Part shown: positions 47,184-61,000 of the stretch, in pieces | Layout of the letters: every line of letters starts with the position of its first letter | Numbering within the stretch: position 1 is the stretch's first letter | DNA from: Symsagittifera roscoffensis | Taxonomy: Eukaryota > Xenacoelomorpha > Acoela > Convolutidae | Direction of reading: 5' to 3' | Assembly: GCF_963678635.1 (NCBI RefSeq) | Contig: NC_087071.1 | Location: 9,533,842-9,597,841, forward strand | DNA: 64,000 bases | Notes under the pieces: generated by a model | What the model saw: the letters and a program-made list of their open reading frames with translations, nothing else | What the model was told of the DNA's origin: nothing | Databases searched by the model: none | Made by a program: the position numbers and the translations under genes

Positions 47184-47464
47184 TTAATCCCGAAATATAC
47201 TAAAAACTCTCACCTGCTTTTCTCGCAACGGAGTAGTTTTCTTTAAAACTTCAACTGACTTGCGACTGAAAAGCTCAAAACTGATCTGATACCATCGATT
47301 CCTTGCGAACTTACTTGAGGCATCTGAAGGAGGTGGAAAATTTGACAGCAATTTCAGCTTATATTATGGAATAGGTGGATGCAGCAACAGTTAAAACACA
47401 AGTTATCTGACTGTTATCGCCATTATCACTCACCAATCATTAATACAAAATCGAAAAGAATGTT
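47184..47464 (-). pseudogene. Exon-like VWA-domain fragment, tandem unit B (with stop)
   Basis: Same two pieces as in unit A, at 47464-47434 and 47323-47214. The reading frame after the helix is ended by TAA at 47186-47184, where unit A has GAA. Confidence 0.38.
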
Positions 47465-49847
47465 CTAATCTGTTATTAATACAAGTAGTAAAAAATCAAA
47501 CCATTTTCGAAAAATGGAAACTTTCTTTGTCGAGTATTTCAGGAGAGTTATTTTAAACTCATGCTCAAAACATGGGCAACATACAGTAAAAAGTGTTGAC
47601 GTAACAGGGAAAAAATCAGGGCAAAGAATATGCCACCTCATAGCTCTTTCAACTTCTAAAATCTTCAACACTTGACACTTTAATACGCTAATTACACAGA
47701 TACGAAGCGTAACTTGGCTAAAACTTCAATGAAACTAAAGCATAGCATTACAGCTTATCGACACAAAAGCAAAGCTGGACTTCGCATACACAAGCGAAAA
47801 AGCGACAAAGAGTAGCTCTTCCAAAATCAAACACTAAAAAAATGAAACAAAACAAAAACTATGAAAAGAAAAACTCGCTACAACTGTAGATTTTCCAGAA
47901 TCTAACCACCAATCTCGAGATTAATAATCATCCGTCCTAGCTTCTACTCCATGCGCACTTGAAAATTCTCAAACACTATACACCAAAAAACCATATGCAA
48001 AAATCAAATGTTATTGCAGCAAATAAAAACCAGACTAGGGGTCCAAACACAGCTGGAGGTAAATGTTTTATAACTTTAAATGAGCTGACGCTTATAAGTA
48101 AATTTCAAAATGCCAAAAAAGTTCTTGGCTGATTATTTATCAAATTTACTAAGAAAAAGTTTTTTCGAGGGAGATCAGTAGAATATCCCATTTTGATTAT
48201 TTCTTAACCTCTAAACTGGCATGGTGGTTTTGGATAAATTGAGCGAAGTCCACAAAATGAGACAAAACGTTATTTATTCGATGTTTACCAGATCCATAGC
48301 GAATTCCTCGTCAGAATTAGTAGAATCAGTCTTTGCACTGGACTCCTAATTCTTGTTCGTTCCATTGAAACCTCAATGGCAAAATTGTCACGATAGTTTT
48401 CGAGAAAATCAAAACTATCACTATTACGAAATGTTTTAGGTCCAAAAATCATGGCCTCTCTTCGTTTAATTTAACTCCTAATTTGAGATACAACTATTTA
48501 ATTTCCGAGGTTTCCAAAAAAACGGGCAAAAAGTGGAATTTGTATAAAAATGGAATTTAATGTGGCCGTTAATTCAAAAATGAATGAAAAGGTCAAATAA
48601 TGGATGTTTTAATTCCATAGCTGATTGGTAAATTCCGTTGATGCAGGGGATATCCCTAAAACTTGTTCTGCAATTGCAACTTCAATCTCAGATTTGGCTC
48701 ACCATTTCAAAACGAAGACTTTCTAAAACAAATAGATTTTATACAGAAAAGTATAAGCCAGCAAATAGAAGAGCAGATTTGGCAGGGTAGTTTCCCACAA
48801 AAGTTTTCGAGAAATGGTAAAAATTATAAAAGGATTCTCTTAAATCAACAAGTTTTCTCCAAATATTACGTGCAAAGCGGCTTATGCAGAACAAAATTCT
48901 GCTACCTTTTTTTTAATGAACTCTCAATTTGAAATTTGGCAGAGTACTTCGAAACAATTATCAAAACTCAGTCAATTTATATTTGTATAACTTTATTCTA
49001 CAAAAATAAGGACCTAGCCACTTTCAAGCGTGGAGGAGTCCTGACACCAATTTTTCAGATTGAACTCTTGATCTCGGATTCAAAGAGGATAGTTTTCGAG
49101 AAAAAGAAAATATTTTCGAAGAAACGATCAACAGTTAAAAATTTGGGCATTTTCCAGGGCCATAACTATTTTATACAAAGACAAGGGCATAGCAGTTTAT
49201 GCATATGGGATTCTGCACACAAGGGAGTAGCCGTTCTTTTCATCGGTCTTTCAACCAAATTTGTGAAAACAGTGTGCCACCAAAATTAGCACAATATTTG
49301 CGACTTAGGTTCGGAATTGAAAAGCGCTTCGTGTTAAGACACTGCGCTTCATAATTTAAACAGAAATTAGGAACGAAACTAACAAAATTTATAAAAATCA
49401 TGCTAGAAAACTACATCTGCAAAAGCTTCATAACAGTTTGTCTCGATTGATGTTTCAAAAATGTAAGACACAGTCGATAAGCACTAGCAACAGTGTTCAG
49501 CAAGTATTCAAAAACAAAAGCATAAAAATTTATTTTAGCTGTTTGAACGACCAATATAAAACGACTGGAAAAAACAAAAACAAGGATAGCCGGTTACTGT
49601 GCAAGTACCACAGAACACGTAGTCTTAAAAATACACTAGTAAAACTGTACTAGAAAGTTCCATACAATTACCATAACAAAGCATTTCAAGATTAACAAAG
49701 ATATTACTTTTGATGGAATCCCTCATAGGCGAAGGACTGAATGGCAAAACCATCAGCCATTCAGATTTCAGTATTCCACAATTTGGAAAGAAAGCGTGAA
49801 AATCTCAAAGAAAGTAAACATTTCCAGGGACTTAATACATTAATCAC

Positions 49848-50250
49848 CAGCGGATTGGGAAGGGGGCGGACGCCCACCCCACCCTCAGGAACTCCACCCC
49901 CTGCCGACACAAAGGGTCGCCCCTTTGTATGATTTGGAAAAATCCATTTTTGGTGATGGACCCAAAAATTTTTCTAAATGCTAATTTTGAGCGGAGCGAG
50001 CGCCGAAAAAAAAGAAATTTTTTGGTCGAAATTTTTCAAAAATTGCCTTAACACGCCTTTTGACCAGTTTTTTTCAAAATTTTAGCTGCGGCATGAAAAT
50101 TTGGTCAAAATGGGGTCTTTATAGTGATTTAGGAGAGCTCAGAAAATCAAATTGGTCGACCTAAAAAAGTGGTCGACCTTAAAAAAGGTCGACAAAATTT
50201 TCAATTTTTTGAAAATCCGCCCCCCTTGAAAAAAACCTAGATCCGCCCCT
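49848..50250 (-). mobile_element. hAT-like relic inside tandem unit C
   Basis: Orthologous position and near-identical to the unit B copy. Confidence 0.6.
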
Positions 50251-51216
50251 AATATTAATATTCGCCGAATATAAAAACGGCAGAATTATGCAAAACTTTC
50301 AAATTGTCAGACCGCCCGCAAGTTGGAACAAATTTTATGTTTCAAGGGTTTTGTTATAAAATAAGCAAAACACTGCTTCATTTAATTCCTCTTGACTGTT
50401 TTTGTTTTCGGTACTCCGCCATGAGTCCTTTGTCCATAGCAAGAGCCACCATTACTTATATTCAACGAGAATTATGCAAGTTTCTAAAAAACTACCTCTA
50501 AGAACTAAAACAAAAAAAATCTTGACCCCAGCCATTCAGCCGCAAAAAACTGACATCTATTTCAAAATCTTTTTTGTTGCTAATTTTTCGAGGCCAGAAA
50601 AACCAAATGTATGAAGTTATATTTAGTGCTCAAAATTGAATTTTTTAAATACTGAAAGACTTATTGGAATAAAACACAGAAGGTACGCGAACAAATATTC
50701 AGACAAAACCCAAACAACCGACAAACAAATCAGATTAGTTAAGAAACATTAAAAAATGCATTTGCATGATAAAAAACAACCATCTTGCCTTAGCACGACA
50801 ATTTTCAGTCAACCTGTGACAAATTGCTTAACGGAAAACTCTTTAAGTCAAAAACTCTCGAATTCAAAAATCCGGATCAATCCAAACTTGTTTTCATCTG
50901 AACATTTGATTTTAACTTTGAAAACGTGCAATTTTTGCTCTTATTTCAGTTTCTTCCCCAGAAAGCGATACTTCTCAGATTAGCTAGCAGAAATTATTAG
51001 AAAACCAATGACAAAAAGCCACTGCCAAAAAATAAGATTAAACGAGATAAATATTCAAACCAAAAAGAACCACTCTTACGAAAACAAAATTTAAAATTTT
51101 GGTTTTGTTAAATTGCGAGTGAAGATCAATTTCCGTTCCAAGAATTAGTTTAGCAGCGCAGATAAAAATAAAAAGAACGATGCTAAACCAATTTTGGACA
51201 TCTTTTTGCCATATAC

Positions 51217-51497
51217 TTAATCCCGAAATATACTAAAAACTCTCACCTGCTTTTCTCGCAACGGAGTAGTTTTCTTTAAAACTTCAACTGACTTGCGACT
51301 GAAAAGCTCAAAACTGATCTGATACCATCGATTCCTTGCGAACTTACTTGAGGCATCTGAAGGAGGTGGAAAATTTGACAGCAATTTCAGCTTATATTAT
51401 GGAATAGGTGGATGCAGCAACAGTTAAAACACAAGTTATCTGACTGTTATCGCCATTATCACTCACCAATCATTAATACAAAATCGAAAAGAATGTT
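51217..51497 (-). pseudogene. Exon-like VWA-domain fragment, tandem unit C (with stop)
   Basis: Same pieces at 51497-51467 and 51356-51247. It carries the same TAA (51219-51217) as unit B, as expected if this part of B derives from a C-type unit. Confidence 0.38.
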
Positions 51498-53869
51498 CTA
51501 ATCTGTTATTAATACAAGTAGTAAAAAATCAAACCATTTTCGAAAAATGGAAACTTTCTTTGTCGAGTATTTCAGGAGAGTTATTTTAAACTCATGCTCA
51601 AAACATGGGCAACATACAGTAAAAAGTGTTGACGTAACAGGGAAAAAATCAGGGCAAAGAATATGCCACCTCATAGCTCTTTCAACTTCTAAAATCTTCA
51701 ACACTTGACACTTTAATACGCTAATTACACAGATACGAAGCGTAACTTGGCTAAAACTTCAATGAAACTAAAGCATAGCATTACAGCTTATCGACACAAA
51801 AGCAAAGCTGGACTTCGCATACACAAGCGAAAAAGCGACAAAGAGTAGCTCTTCCAAAATCAAACACTAAAAAAATGAAACAAAACAAAAACTATGAAAA
51901 GAAAAACTCGCTACAACTGTAGATTTTCCAGAATCTAACCACCAATCTCGAGATTAATAATCATCCGTCCTAGCTTCTACTCCATGCGCACTTGAAAATT
52001 CTCAAACACTATACACCAAAAAACCATATACAAAAATAAAATGTTAATGCAGCAAAAATAAACCAGACTAGGGGTCAGTCACAGCTGGAGGTAAATGTTT
52101 TATAATTTCAAATGAGCTGACGCTTATGCATAAATTTCAAAACTCCAAAAATTGAAAAGTTCTCGGCTAATTATTTATCAAATTAACTGAGAAAAAGTTT
52201 TTTCGAGGGAGATCAGTAGAACATCCCCTTTTGATTAATTTCTTAACCTCTGAACTGGCATGGTGGTTTGGATAATTGAGCGAAGTCCACAAAGGGGGAC
52301 AAAATGTCATTTATTCCCTGTTAACAAGATCCATAGCGAATTCCTCGTCAGAATTGGTAGAATCAGTCTTTGCACTGGACTCCTAATTCTTGTTCGTTCC
52401 ATTGAAACCTCCATTGCAAAATTGTCACGATAGTTTTAAAGAATATCAAAACTGTCACTATTACGAAAAACGAAATGTTTTAGGTCCAAAATTGCTTCCT
52501 ATAGAATATAAGCCCTGAGAGCTTAAAAGGCAAAAAATCATGGCCTCTTAAAAAGCAAAAATATTGAAAAAAGAAAATTAAAAAGACAAATATTGGATGT
52601 TTTAATTCCATAGGTGATTGGTAAATTCCGTTGATGCAGGGGATATCCCTAAAACTTGTTCTCCAATTGCAACCTTACCCTCAGATTTGGCTCACTATTT
52701 CAAAACGAAGACTTTCTAAAATAAATAGATTTTCTAAAGAAAATTTTAAGCGAGCAAAAAGAAGAGCAGAAAAAATTCAGTTAGTTGTCCTTTTAATTAA
52801 ACCTTAACTCACAGATTTGGCAGTGTAGTTTCCAACGAAATTTTTGAGAAATGGCAAAAATTATAAAAGGATTCTCTTAAATCAACAAGTTTTCTCCAAA
52901 CAGTACGTGCAAAGCGGCTTATGCAGAACAAAAAATAAGGACCTAGCCACTTTCAAGCGTGGAGGAGTCCTGACACCATATTTTCAGATTGAACTCTTGA
53001 TCTCGGATTTAAAGAGGATAGTTTTCGAGAAGAAAATATTTTCGAGGAAACGATCAACAGTTCAAAATTTGGGCATTTTCCAGGGCCATAACTATTTTCT
53101 ACAAAAACAAGGGCGTAGCAGTTTATGCAGATGAGACTCTGCACACAAGGGAGTAGCCGTTCTTTTCATCGGTCTTTCAACCAAATTTGTGAAAACAGTA
53201 TGCCGCCAAAAATAGCACAAGATTTGCGACTTAGGTTCGGAATTGAAAAGCACTTCGTGTTAAGACACTGCGCTTCATTATTTGAACAGAAATTAGGACC
53301 GAAACTAACAAAAAAAATTATAAAAATAATGTTAGCTAACTACGTCTACAAAAACTTCATAACAATTTGTCTCGACTGATGTTCCAAAAACTTAAGACAC
53401 AGTCGATAAGCACTATCAACAGTGTTAAGCAAGTATTCAGAAGCAAAACCATAAAATTTTATTTTAGCTGTTTGAACGACCAATATAAACAGCGATCAAA
53501 ATTAAACGACTTGAACAAAAAAAACAAGGATAGCCGGTGTGTGCAAGTACCACAGAACACGTAGTCTTAAAAAATAAAAATAAAAGTTTTTCTAGAACTT
53601 AGGCATAATCGAGAGTCATGATAAATTAGGCAAATAGAAAAACAGTTTTTGTAACAAAATGAATAGAAAAACGAAAAGGAAATTGTACAAAAAAATATTT
53701 TGCAGAAAACTTGATTTCGGCATAAATAGGCTGTTTGAAGCCTGCTCGCTTGTCCTATTTGCTCGAACAATGGTCGGAACAATAAGCAGAAACAATACGA
53801 AAAACAAAACTGAAAAGAGCAACTTCATCACAACTAAACTTGGTCAATTTACAAATTGGAGAACGACTT

Positions 53870-54232
53870 TCAAGACAGAGGCGAAACTAAGCTTCGCGCC
53901 GCTTGCGATTCAAAACAATAAGGCCGCTAAAAAGAAAAAACATTGAAAAACACTCGAAACGATCAAAATAAAAAAGGCTAGCTTTGAAAAGAAAAAATGC
54001 AAAGGTGAAAGCATGTGCAATTAGCATCAATCGAATGAAAATTTGCCAAAAGGTAAGAAAACCGAAAGTACCCTAGCAGAAACCCATTAAGCCGAAAAAC
54101 AATCAAAAAGACTTCAGCTTCATTCAGCTGTTATAAAATTTACCATTTGACTATTCTGTGAACAAAGTTAATTACTGAAAAAAGTCTAGTACCCGGTCGC
54201 AATACCCATGCTTATCGCAAGTGTAACTATAT
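53870..54232 (+). repeat. R2 dispersed element, short copy
   Basis: GACAGAGGCGAAACTAAGC start with CGCTTGCGATT. 3' end GTCTAGTACCCGGTCGC then CATGCTTATCGCAAGTG. Downstream of the DOCK 3' end. Confidence 0.6.
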
Positions 54233-54889
54233 AACAATTGTATAATTCAGATAAAATTCAATGCTTTAAAATTAAGTCGACAAAATAAAATCAGTTGTTG
54301 AGGTTCCATCATAAAGCAAGTCCCAACTTCTTTCAGATTTCCAAAAATTGCTTACCAAAAAAAGTCTAGTTTAAAAAATAACCCAATGTACGATAAGTAA
54401 ACCAGTAGTTACATTTTTAATCTTTCGCAGTTTGATTTTCTAAATATTATTCTCCACGGTCAGGTAACGTTTTACCTAGAGAAAATTGCGTGTCTCAGTT
54501 TTCATTTGCCTTTCGCTTTAATTAAAAGAAATAACTCGCGGGTTAGTTATCTCAAATTGGCAATTTTCAAATCCCCATATCTGTGAGAAAAAAATTTAAA
54601 AAATCTGGGGCGCGTGTGAAATATGTTTTAAACTTTCAGCTTACGATATCAATAGCTCTAAAATGATATAAAAACGCTCAAAAATGGCTGGCCAAAAAAT
54701 CCGAGTCTTCTCAAAAAAAACAACCCTGATCTAATATTCCAACATGTTCTTCGGAAGTTGGATTAGTTAAGTATGTTTAAAAAATACATGATCAAGGAAA
54801 ATCATTTGTCTGATTTTACTGTTCTTGACAATATGAGAAAATGTATGGTTTTTCAAAATCACGCAAAAAAAACGTCAAGGAAAATAAAT

Positions 54890-54895
54890 TTTATT
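54890..54895 (-). terminator. Candidate polyadenylation signal (AATAAA) for the DOCK gene
   Basis: AATAAA on the minus strand about 127 nt downstream of the DOCK stop codon at 55022. Canonical hexamer and plausible distance, but in an AT-rich context where chance matches are common. Confidence 0.45.
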
Positions 54896-55021
54896 AATTT
54901 TGGGAGATTTATAACTAGTATCTATTTTCTACAATAATATCCAAACCGTTTCGTCTAAAAGATCAGTTTTATAAACTACATATGACTATCTTAACTCGTC
55001 ATAAACTTGTCATGACTTAGA

Positions 55022-58000
55022 TTAGTCATAACTGCCTTGCTGAATGTATCCGCTAAACAGAGCTTGACCTCCCGTTATAGAGGTCAACGGACGCGGATCA
55101 CTTCCATCTGGGGTCAAATCAAGGTCATCAAACTGCCCGCTAATCCACCCAGGCCCTCTGTTATGTAATAACGGATTCACAGTTGCTTTTAACTTCTCGA
55201 AATCTTTTTGCAGCTGTGCTTCATAGTCGACTTGGTCGGGTTTGATTACTTTTCGATTCTCGGTCAGACCTTTTTTGCAGAGCCTGATGAACTTTTTGAA
55301 GAGTAAACGGAGATCGTCGTGTTCCAAAGTCCACTCGCCATCTGAACATAAACAGGTTTTAATCTATCTCAATGAATTCTTCGATCCTAACAAGGATAAC
55401 CACCGAATGATATTCAAATTTCTCACCATGCAGGAAATAGAAATTTAATGCGGTAACTAGAGAGCTGATTCTGCACAGATATTAGAAGGTTCCGACCACA
55501 ATTAATTGAAACAAACTTAACACAGAGGCAAAGCGGAGCTTTGCATCACTTGCGATACCACAAAAAAAGGCATTGCTAGGAGACAGAAAGAGAGCCACTA
55601 AGTCCAAAAAACTGCAAAATTGTCAAAGAAACGACAGCTAAAACACTTCAGTATGTTGTCTGGAAGGCCGTTCGATTTGCTAAAACACCTCCAGAAACAC
55701 ATTCAACGGCGTTTAATGAAAATTCAAAATCAATTTTTGAGCGAAAATAAAATTGTTGCCATGAAGAACTATAAATTCTATTCTCAGATTTTTAACGTTT
55801 TGTGCAACACGGACGAAAGCATGCAAATTATGGTTCCCTCAAACGACATAGAATTAAATGAGTAAGCCGATCAAATATAAGCCGAAAACATTAAAGCCTA
55901 AAACTTTTCAAAGCGAAAAAATCAAAATAATGAAAACATACGAAGTCAAGGCTAGTAGAATTACAGGTGCAAACGAAAACATAAAAAGCAACTACAACGA
56001 AAACTGCATGCAGCAAAAAAAATTAAGATGTGGCAAGTACACCTACAAAACATGAGGAGGCAAATCAGAAGCCGACAAGTTTTTTGAAATGGAGAATTTC
56101 CTTATTGAAAAAAAAAACAGGTCATGGTCAGATTCGAAACCAGGACCTTTGCCATCCCGGGCATATTCGTTGCCTCCAGACTAAGTGGCCGGTAACAATT
56201 AGAAATTCGAATTCATAATGAAGCAAGATACCAGAAGCTTCTGTTAAGCAAAGTGGTAACCCGAAAAAAGCCTTTAAAACAATCTAAAACTGGCAAAAAT
56301 ATAGAAAAACTTTCTTGTTCGTTTCTAAAAAAAGCATGACTGATTGACTAATGCAAAAAAGAGAATGATATAAAAAAAAATTGTAGACGTAAGCTGTAAC
56401 ATATCTCTAATCACACTTCATTTAATTAAGTCTAAAATTAAATTTTTCAGTCCAGTATTTCACGGCTTTGAGACAACGCTTTTCATTCTTAAATACCCGA
56501 AGGCTTCAGATGATGCCACAGTTGAATCCTACGTGATAACTTTTGGCAGTCAAAATTGGGAAAAATTATACCCAGCAAATAGTTCTTTTTAACATCATTT
56601 TATTCATAAAACAGGGCAATTCTTTCCATAGAAAATCTTAACATTTAAATGGTTTCCGACGTGCATTCAAAAAGAAACCAGAACATTTTTCAACATCGAT
56701 GAGAAGACTTTTCTGACTAATTACACAGATTCGAAACATAAGTTCGCATCACTTGTGATACAATACAAACAAAGCACGACAAATTGATGGGCAGAAAATG
56801 AAATAAAACCGCTATCGCAAGGGGAAAAAAGGGAAAAAAAGATCTACCATAATTTTCATGTTTCTCGTATATTTCATGAAAAAAAGTTATTTTTGAGAAA
56901 AACATGCCAAAAAATACATTTGAATGTTAAATAAGCATCGCAACAAAGTTTTACGAAGCCGTCACAAAGCCGACAATACTTGAGCAGACATACGTTGAAC
57001 CGAAAAAAAATTGATCACAAAAAAACAAAGATGATACAATATAAGCTGATATCTTTAAAACAGATTAAGCACAAGAAGAAAATAAATAAAATTTCAATAA
57101 ATCCGATTTGGTAAACTTGCAACCAACATAAAAAGCAACTTTCGAGTGTAACGGGTATTTAGAATGCAGACATGCTCAAAATATTATGCAAGCTTATTGA
57201 CAAAAAAAACAGATTCGAAGATCAACAAAAATTGGATATCCTGTGAACAATTTACAGGAAAAAGGTAAGTACCCGGTTGCAACACCCTTGTTTATCGCAA
57301 GGATAATGAATATTAAGGAATTAGGATATGGTAATTGTAGATAAAATTATGCCTCACTTGCAACAGAAAAAAAAGATTGAGAACAACAGTTCGTGCATTA
57401 ATTAACACCGAAGGTAATTTTTTAACACCAAAAACTAGGATCGAACAACTATATTTTGAAAAAGAATCGACCTGGATATTTTTTGTCTGAAATGATCGAA
57501 ACACAGAATTAGAATACATTGAGTCCACTCCGCATTCAAAAATTATATACACTTAAACTTTGAAATACAAATTTTAAAACAGTAGCTGCAAACAATCAGC
57601 TGAGAAAATTATATATTAGCATAACTTTAAACCAAATTCAAAATAAAGATGACCGATTTGCCATTTCAGAGCATTAATGCGTGATTTAAAAGACCAAATT
57701 ACAAACGGTCCGGCTTTAATATTTTTGGTTATTTTCATCTTATTTATCGAATTGAGAAATAGTCTTACCTCCATCTGCATCAATGTCATCCACATTAAGG
57801 AATGTGAGTGCTATCTCAGTGGGTCCTTGATTGACAGTAGTCCCAATGCACCCCTGCAGTATCAGTTGAAGTCTCTTCCCGTCTACAGGCCGGGGACCAC
57901 CTGTTGTAAAAGCAACTTGGCAGATGAAACTTATTTCGACGCTTTTATTACATTTGCGTTTACGGCATGTGGGTGGGATGTTTTTCGAGTTGTTCGAATG

Positions 58001-61000
58001 TTTGCATGTACATTTTTTCAATAACTGCATACAAATGTTTGAATGTAATCTTTTCTACTCAATTTGCATGTACCCATGTGACATTTCTTAACAGTTTACA
58101 TTTTTCCATTGTTTCGAGTTGTTTTTTTTTTATTAAAAAAAACCTCAAAATTAATGTCAATGAACTGCATCCGCTTTTCCTTATGATAATTTGAATGGAC
58201 TAAATTTTAAAAAAGCATTGTGTCAGGGGCGGATTTGGGGGGGGGGGGCGGACGCCTAAAGTTTTTCTAAAGGCGAATTTTTGGCCAAACTTTTCCAAAA
58301 ACTTCCGAAAACGACTCTTTTGGCTTGTTTTTTCAAAATTTGATTCGACTTGAAAAAAGATCGACAAGATTTCCGAAATTTTTATGAAAATCCGCCCCTC
58401 TCCTCCCGAGAAAACCCTAGATCCGCCCCTGCATTGTGTCAAGCAATGTACCTGGATTGATGACCTTTCCGCTGGAGGTCAAGGGGTCAAACATGACTCG
58501 TTCTTCGGGTGGGATGTGCAGCACTGCCTCGAACTGCTGCAGTTTCTTAGTCAGATCTTCCTTCGCAACTTGGATAGGGGTCAAAATCTACACACGAAAA
58601 AAATTAATGAAGTTGAGGAAAAAATTATTCAAAACCGATTCAATTTATATAAATAAAGCTTGCAAACTTCCAACATTCCAAAAAATGTTGGATAATTGTT
58701 TTGATACTAGGAGAACTCTGAACACATTAAAAAACCTGGAAAAATTGAATTTGTAAACCTATTCAGATACGGAAAACTTGGTAAAAAGTATGTTCTACAG
58801 TCTATTATATAACACATGGTGTTTGACCCCTATGAATTTGGATTTTTGCAACGAGCTTCGTGACAAGCGATTCCAGACATATAACTCGAGTAAAATTTTT
58901 AGAAGATTAGGGACAACAGTTGCGTTTTTGTAAAGGGCTTAATTTTTTCCGTTTTTTGAAATCAAACGTTTATTTTCAGCCCTATGAAAAAGTTTTCAGT
59001 TGTATTTAACTAGTCAAATGTTTCACTTTTTTGGAAGCCAACGTTTATTTTCAGCCCTAGTAAAAAAAATTGTCGGTTGAATAAATTTTCCAATACGAAA
59101 TTCGCATAAAAACCGAGACTAACCTCTTCACTTCTGCCAATCACTTCAAGTCTTGTCTTCAAATACGGAAATACCTGTTCCGTTTTCAACACAACTCTCT
59201 TTTTATACTGCTCTTTCAAACCACCATGCGGTCGGCCGCTTTTCGTAAACGGAATATTATATACAAACTCATTAATATTTTTATTCCTCTCGAAATTATT
59301 CGACATTTCAATATCTCGATAATAGTCAAAATAAGGCTCAACGTAAGTAACTTGAATATACGCTTTATTGTCATCAAAGTTATTTCGCTCAACTAGATTC
59401 GAACTTTTCAAGATTTCGACCACATTTGGCTGACCAAAACGTTCTTGATAAAACGCTTCTAATCTGTTGGAAATGACTGAAAGTTGCGCATACGGGGCTT
59501 CTTTATAGACAAACTCTTTGCCGTCAAGGTCTTCAAAAAGCTTTCCGTAAAATCCGACTCTGAAATAAGTACTGAAAGACCTTTTTCCAGTTTCTTCGAG
59601 ATTTAGAATTTTGTCACAATTTTCTTTGATTTTCATGTTGTAGTCGCTTAGAATTCGATAATCCCTTGGATTTTTTCCGTGCATTTCAATTAACCGTTCG
59701 AAACACTTGATCGAAAACTCGAATAACTGAGCTTTGTGGAAATATTTTGCAGCTTCTTCAAGATGCGTGACAACTTTTTCTTTCGACAAACAATTATTGA
59801 ATGAGGACCAACTTTGAGGAGTGTAGTCGAAAATGCACTCTTCTAGAACATTCTGGGAGATGTCTTCGAAGTCAGTGGCTCCGATTGGTAAGGTTTCATC
59901 TTGTTCGATTGAGTACAGACCTTCAAACGCGATGGATTACAGAAGCTATTTTGTTTTACAATATATATGTTATACAATATATATGCATATGCCACTATAA
60001 AAAAAACTTATTTAACCCAAGAGCAAATTGAACTCTCAAAAAATTTCTTATTATAATATCAAAACTCGAAAACAGTATATGTTTTATCCACAAGGGAAAA
60101 CACTTTGTAAAATTTTGATTTAAAATTTTTTTGGTAAACTATCATTACAATCATGTTCATACGACCCATGATCACAGGCACCCATTACTGTAATCCATCG
60201 TCAATCACACTACCTTCACAAACGAAAGCAGCCGAATGAAGAGCACACATGGCTGCTTCAGCGAAGTTCTGATGTTCCTTGTGTTTCAGTCTCATATTAT
60301 CGAGCCACGTAAGTCGCAGTTGAATCGAGCTCTGATATCCTTTCGCAACTTGGTACATCAAATCCATATGCATTTCCAAATCTTTATCAAACTCGTGCAT
60401 TTTGATCGTATTGAGTAAAATCCCTTTCAAATTTGAAACCAAATCCTCAATTTGAGACGGAAAACTAGTTTGTAAAAGCTCCGAATCTTTAACCGAGTAA
60501 GTACTCAAACTCTGAATACTTTTCTGTAAATTCGCCGCTTTATCTTGGTCCAAAATGTTAACTAATGACGATAAGGCAACTATAAGTTGGATTTTGAGCC
60601 TCGAAAGTGAATTTCCGCTTGTCAGGTCGAAACAAAGTCTCATTATGAAATATAAAACAATAGTAGCTTGAGCTCGAACATTAATATCCTTCATGCAACT
60701 AATTCTGAGTAACCTTAGACATAATTCAGCGCATAATTCCGAGTCGTCTAGGAGTACAAATTGAGCGTGTTCCTTGATTGCGATTCGAACTAAATTTAGA
60801 GTTGCAAGGTAAACTTCAGGCGTTTGATTTCTCGACAAAACATCAGTCAAAAGCACAACACACTCCTTTGTCATGAAGTTAGAAACATTCCCTAAACTTA
60901 CGATTTCCAACATGAAGTCGGTTAAATCGAGGCAAACTAAAATAGTTTCACAACACACGTTCGACTCGAAAATAAGTCGTTCGTTATCATCGGCAGATCC

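Larger units (their letters stand above)
45617..49648 (+). repeat. Tandem unit B (mosaic of units A and C)
   Basis: 4032 bp, same start sequence as A. Its left part matches unit C almost base for base (about ten differences in 2.3 kb seen by eye). Its right part matches unit A. The switch lies between diagnostic sites 47892 (C-type) and 47997 (A-type). Confidence 0.95.
49649..53576 (+). repeat. Tandem unit C
   Basis: About 3.93 kb, ending near 53576 after the shared GAACACGTAGTCTTAAAAA tail. The left part is near-identical to B. From about 52030 it diverges from A and B, with several indels in the satellite core (for example near 52500-52560 and 52740-52940). Confidence 0.92.
55342..57768 (-). 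other. Last DOCK intron
   Basis: 2.43 kb, filled largely by two R2 elements in direct orientation (55520-56270 and 56727-57308). Confidence 0.7.
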
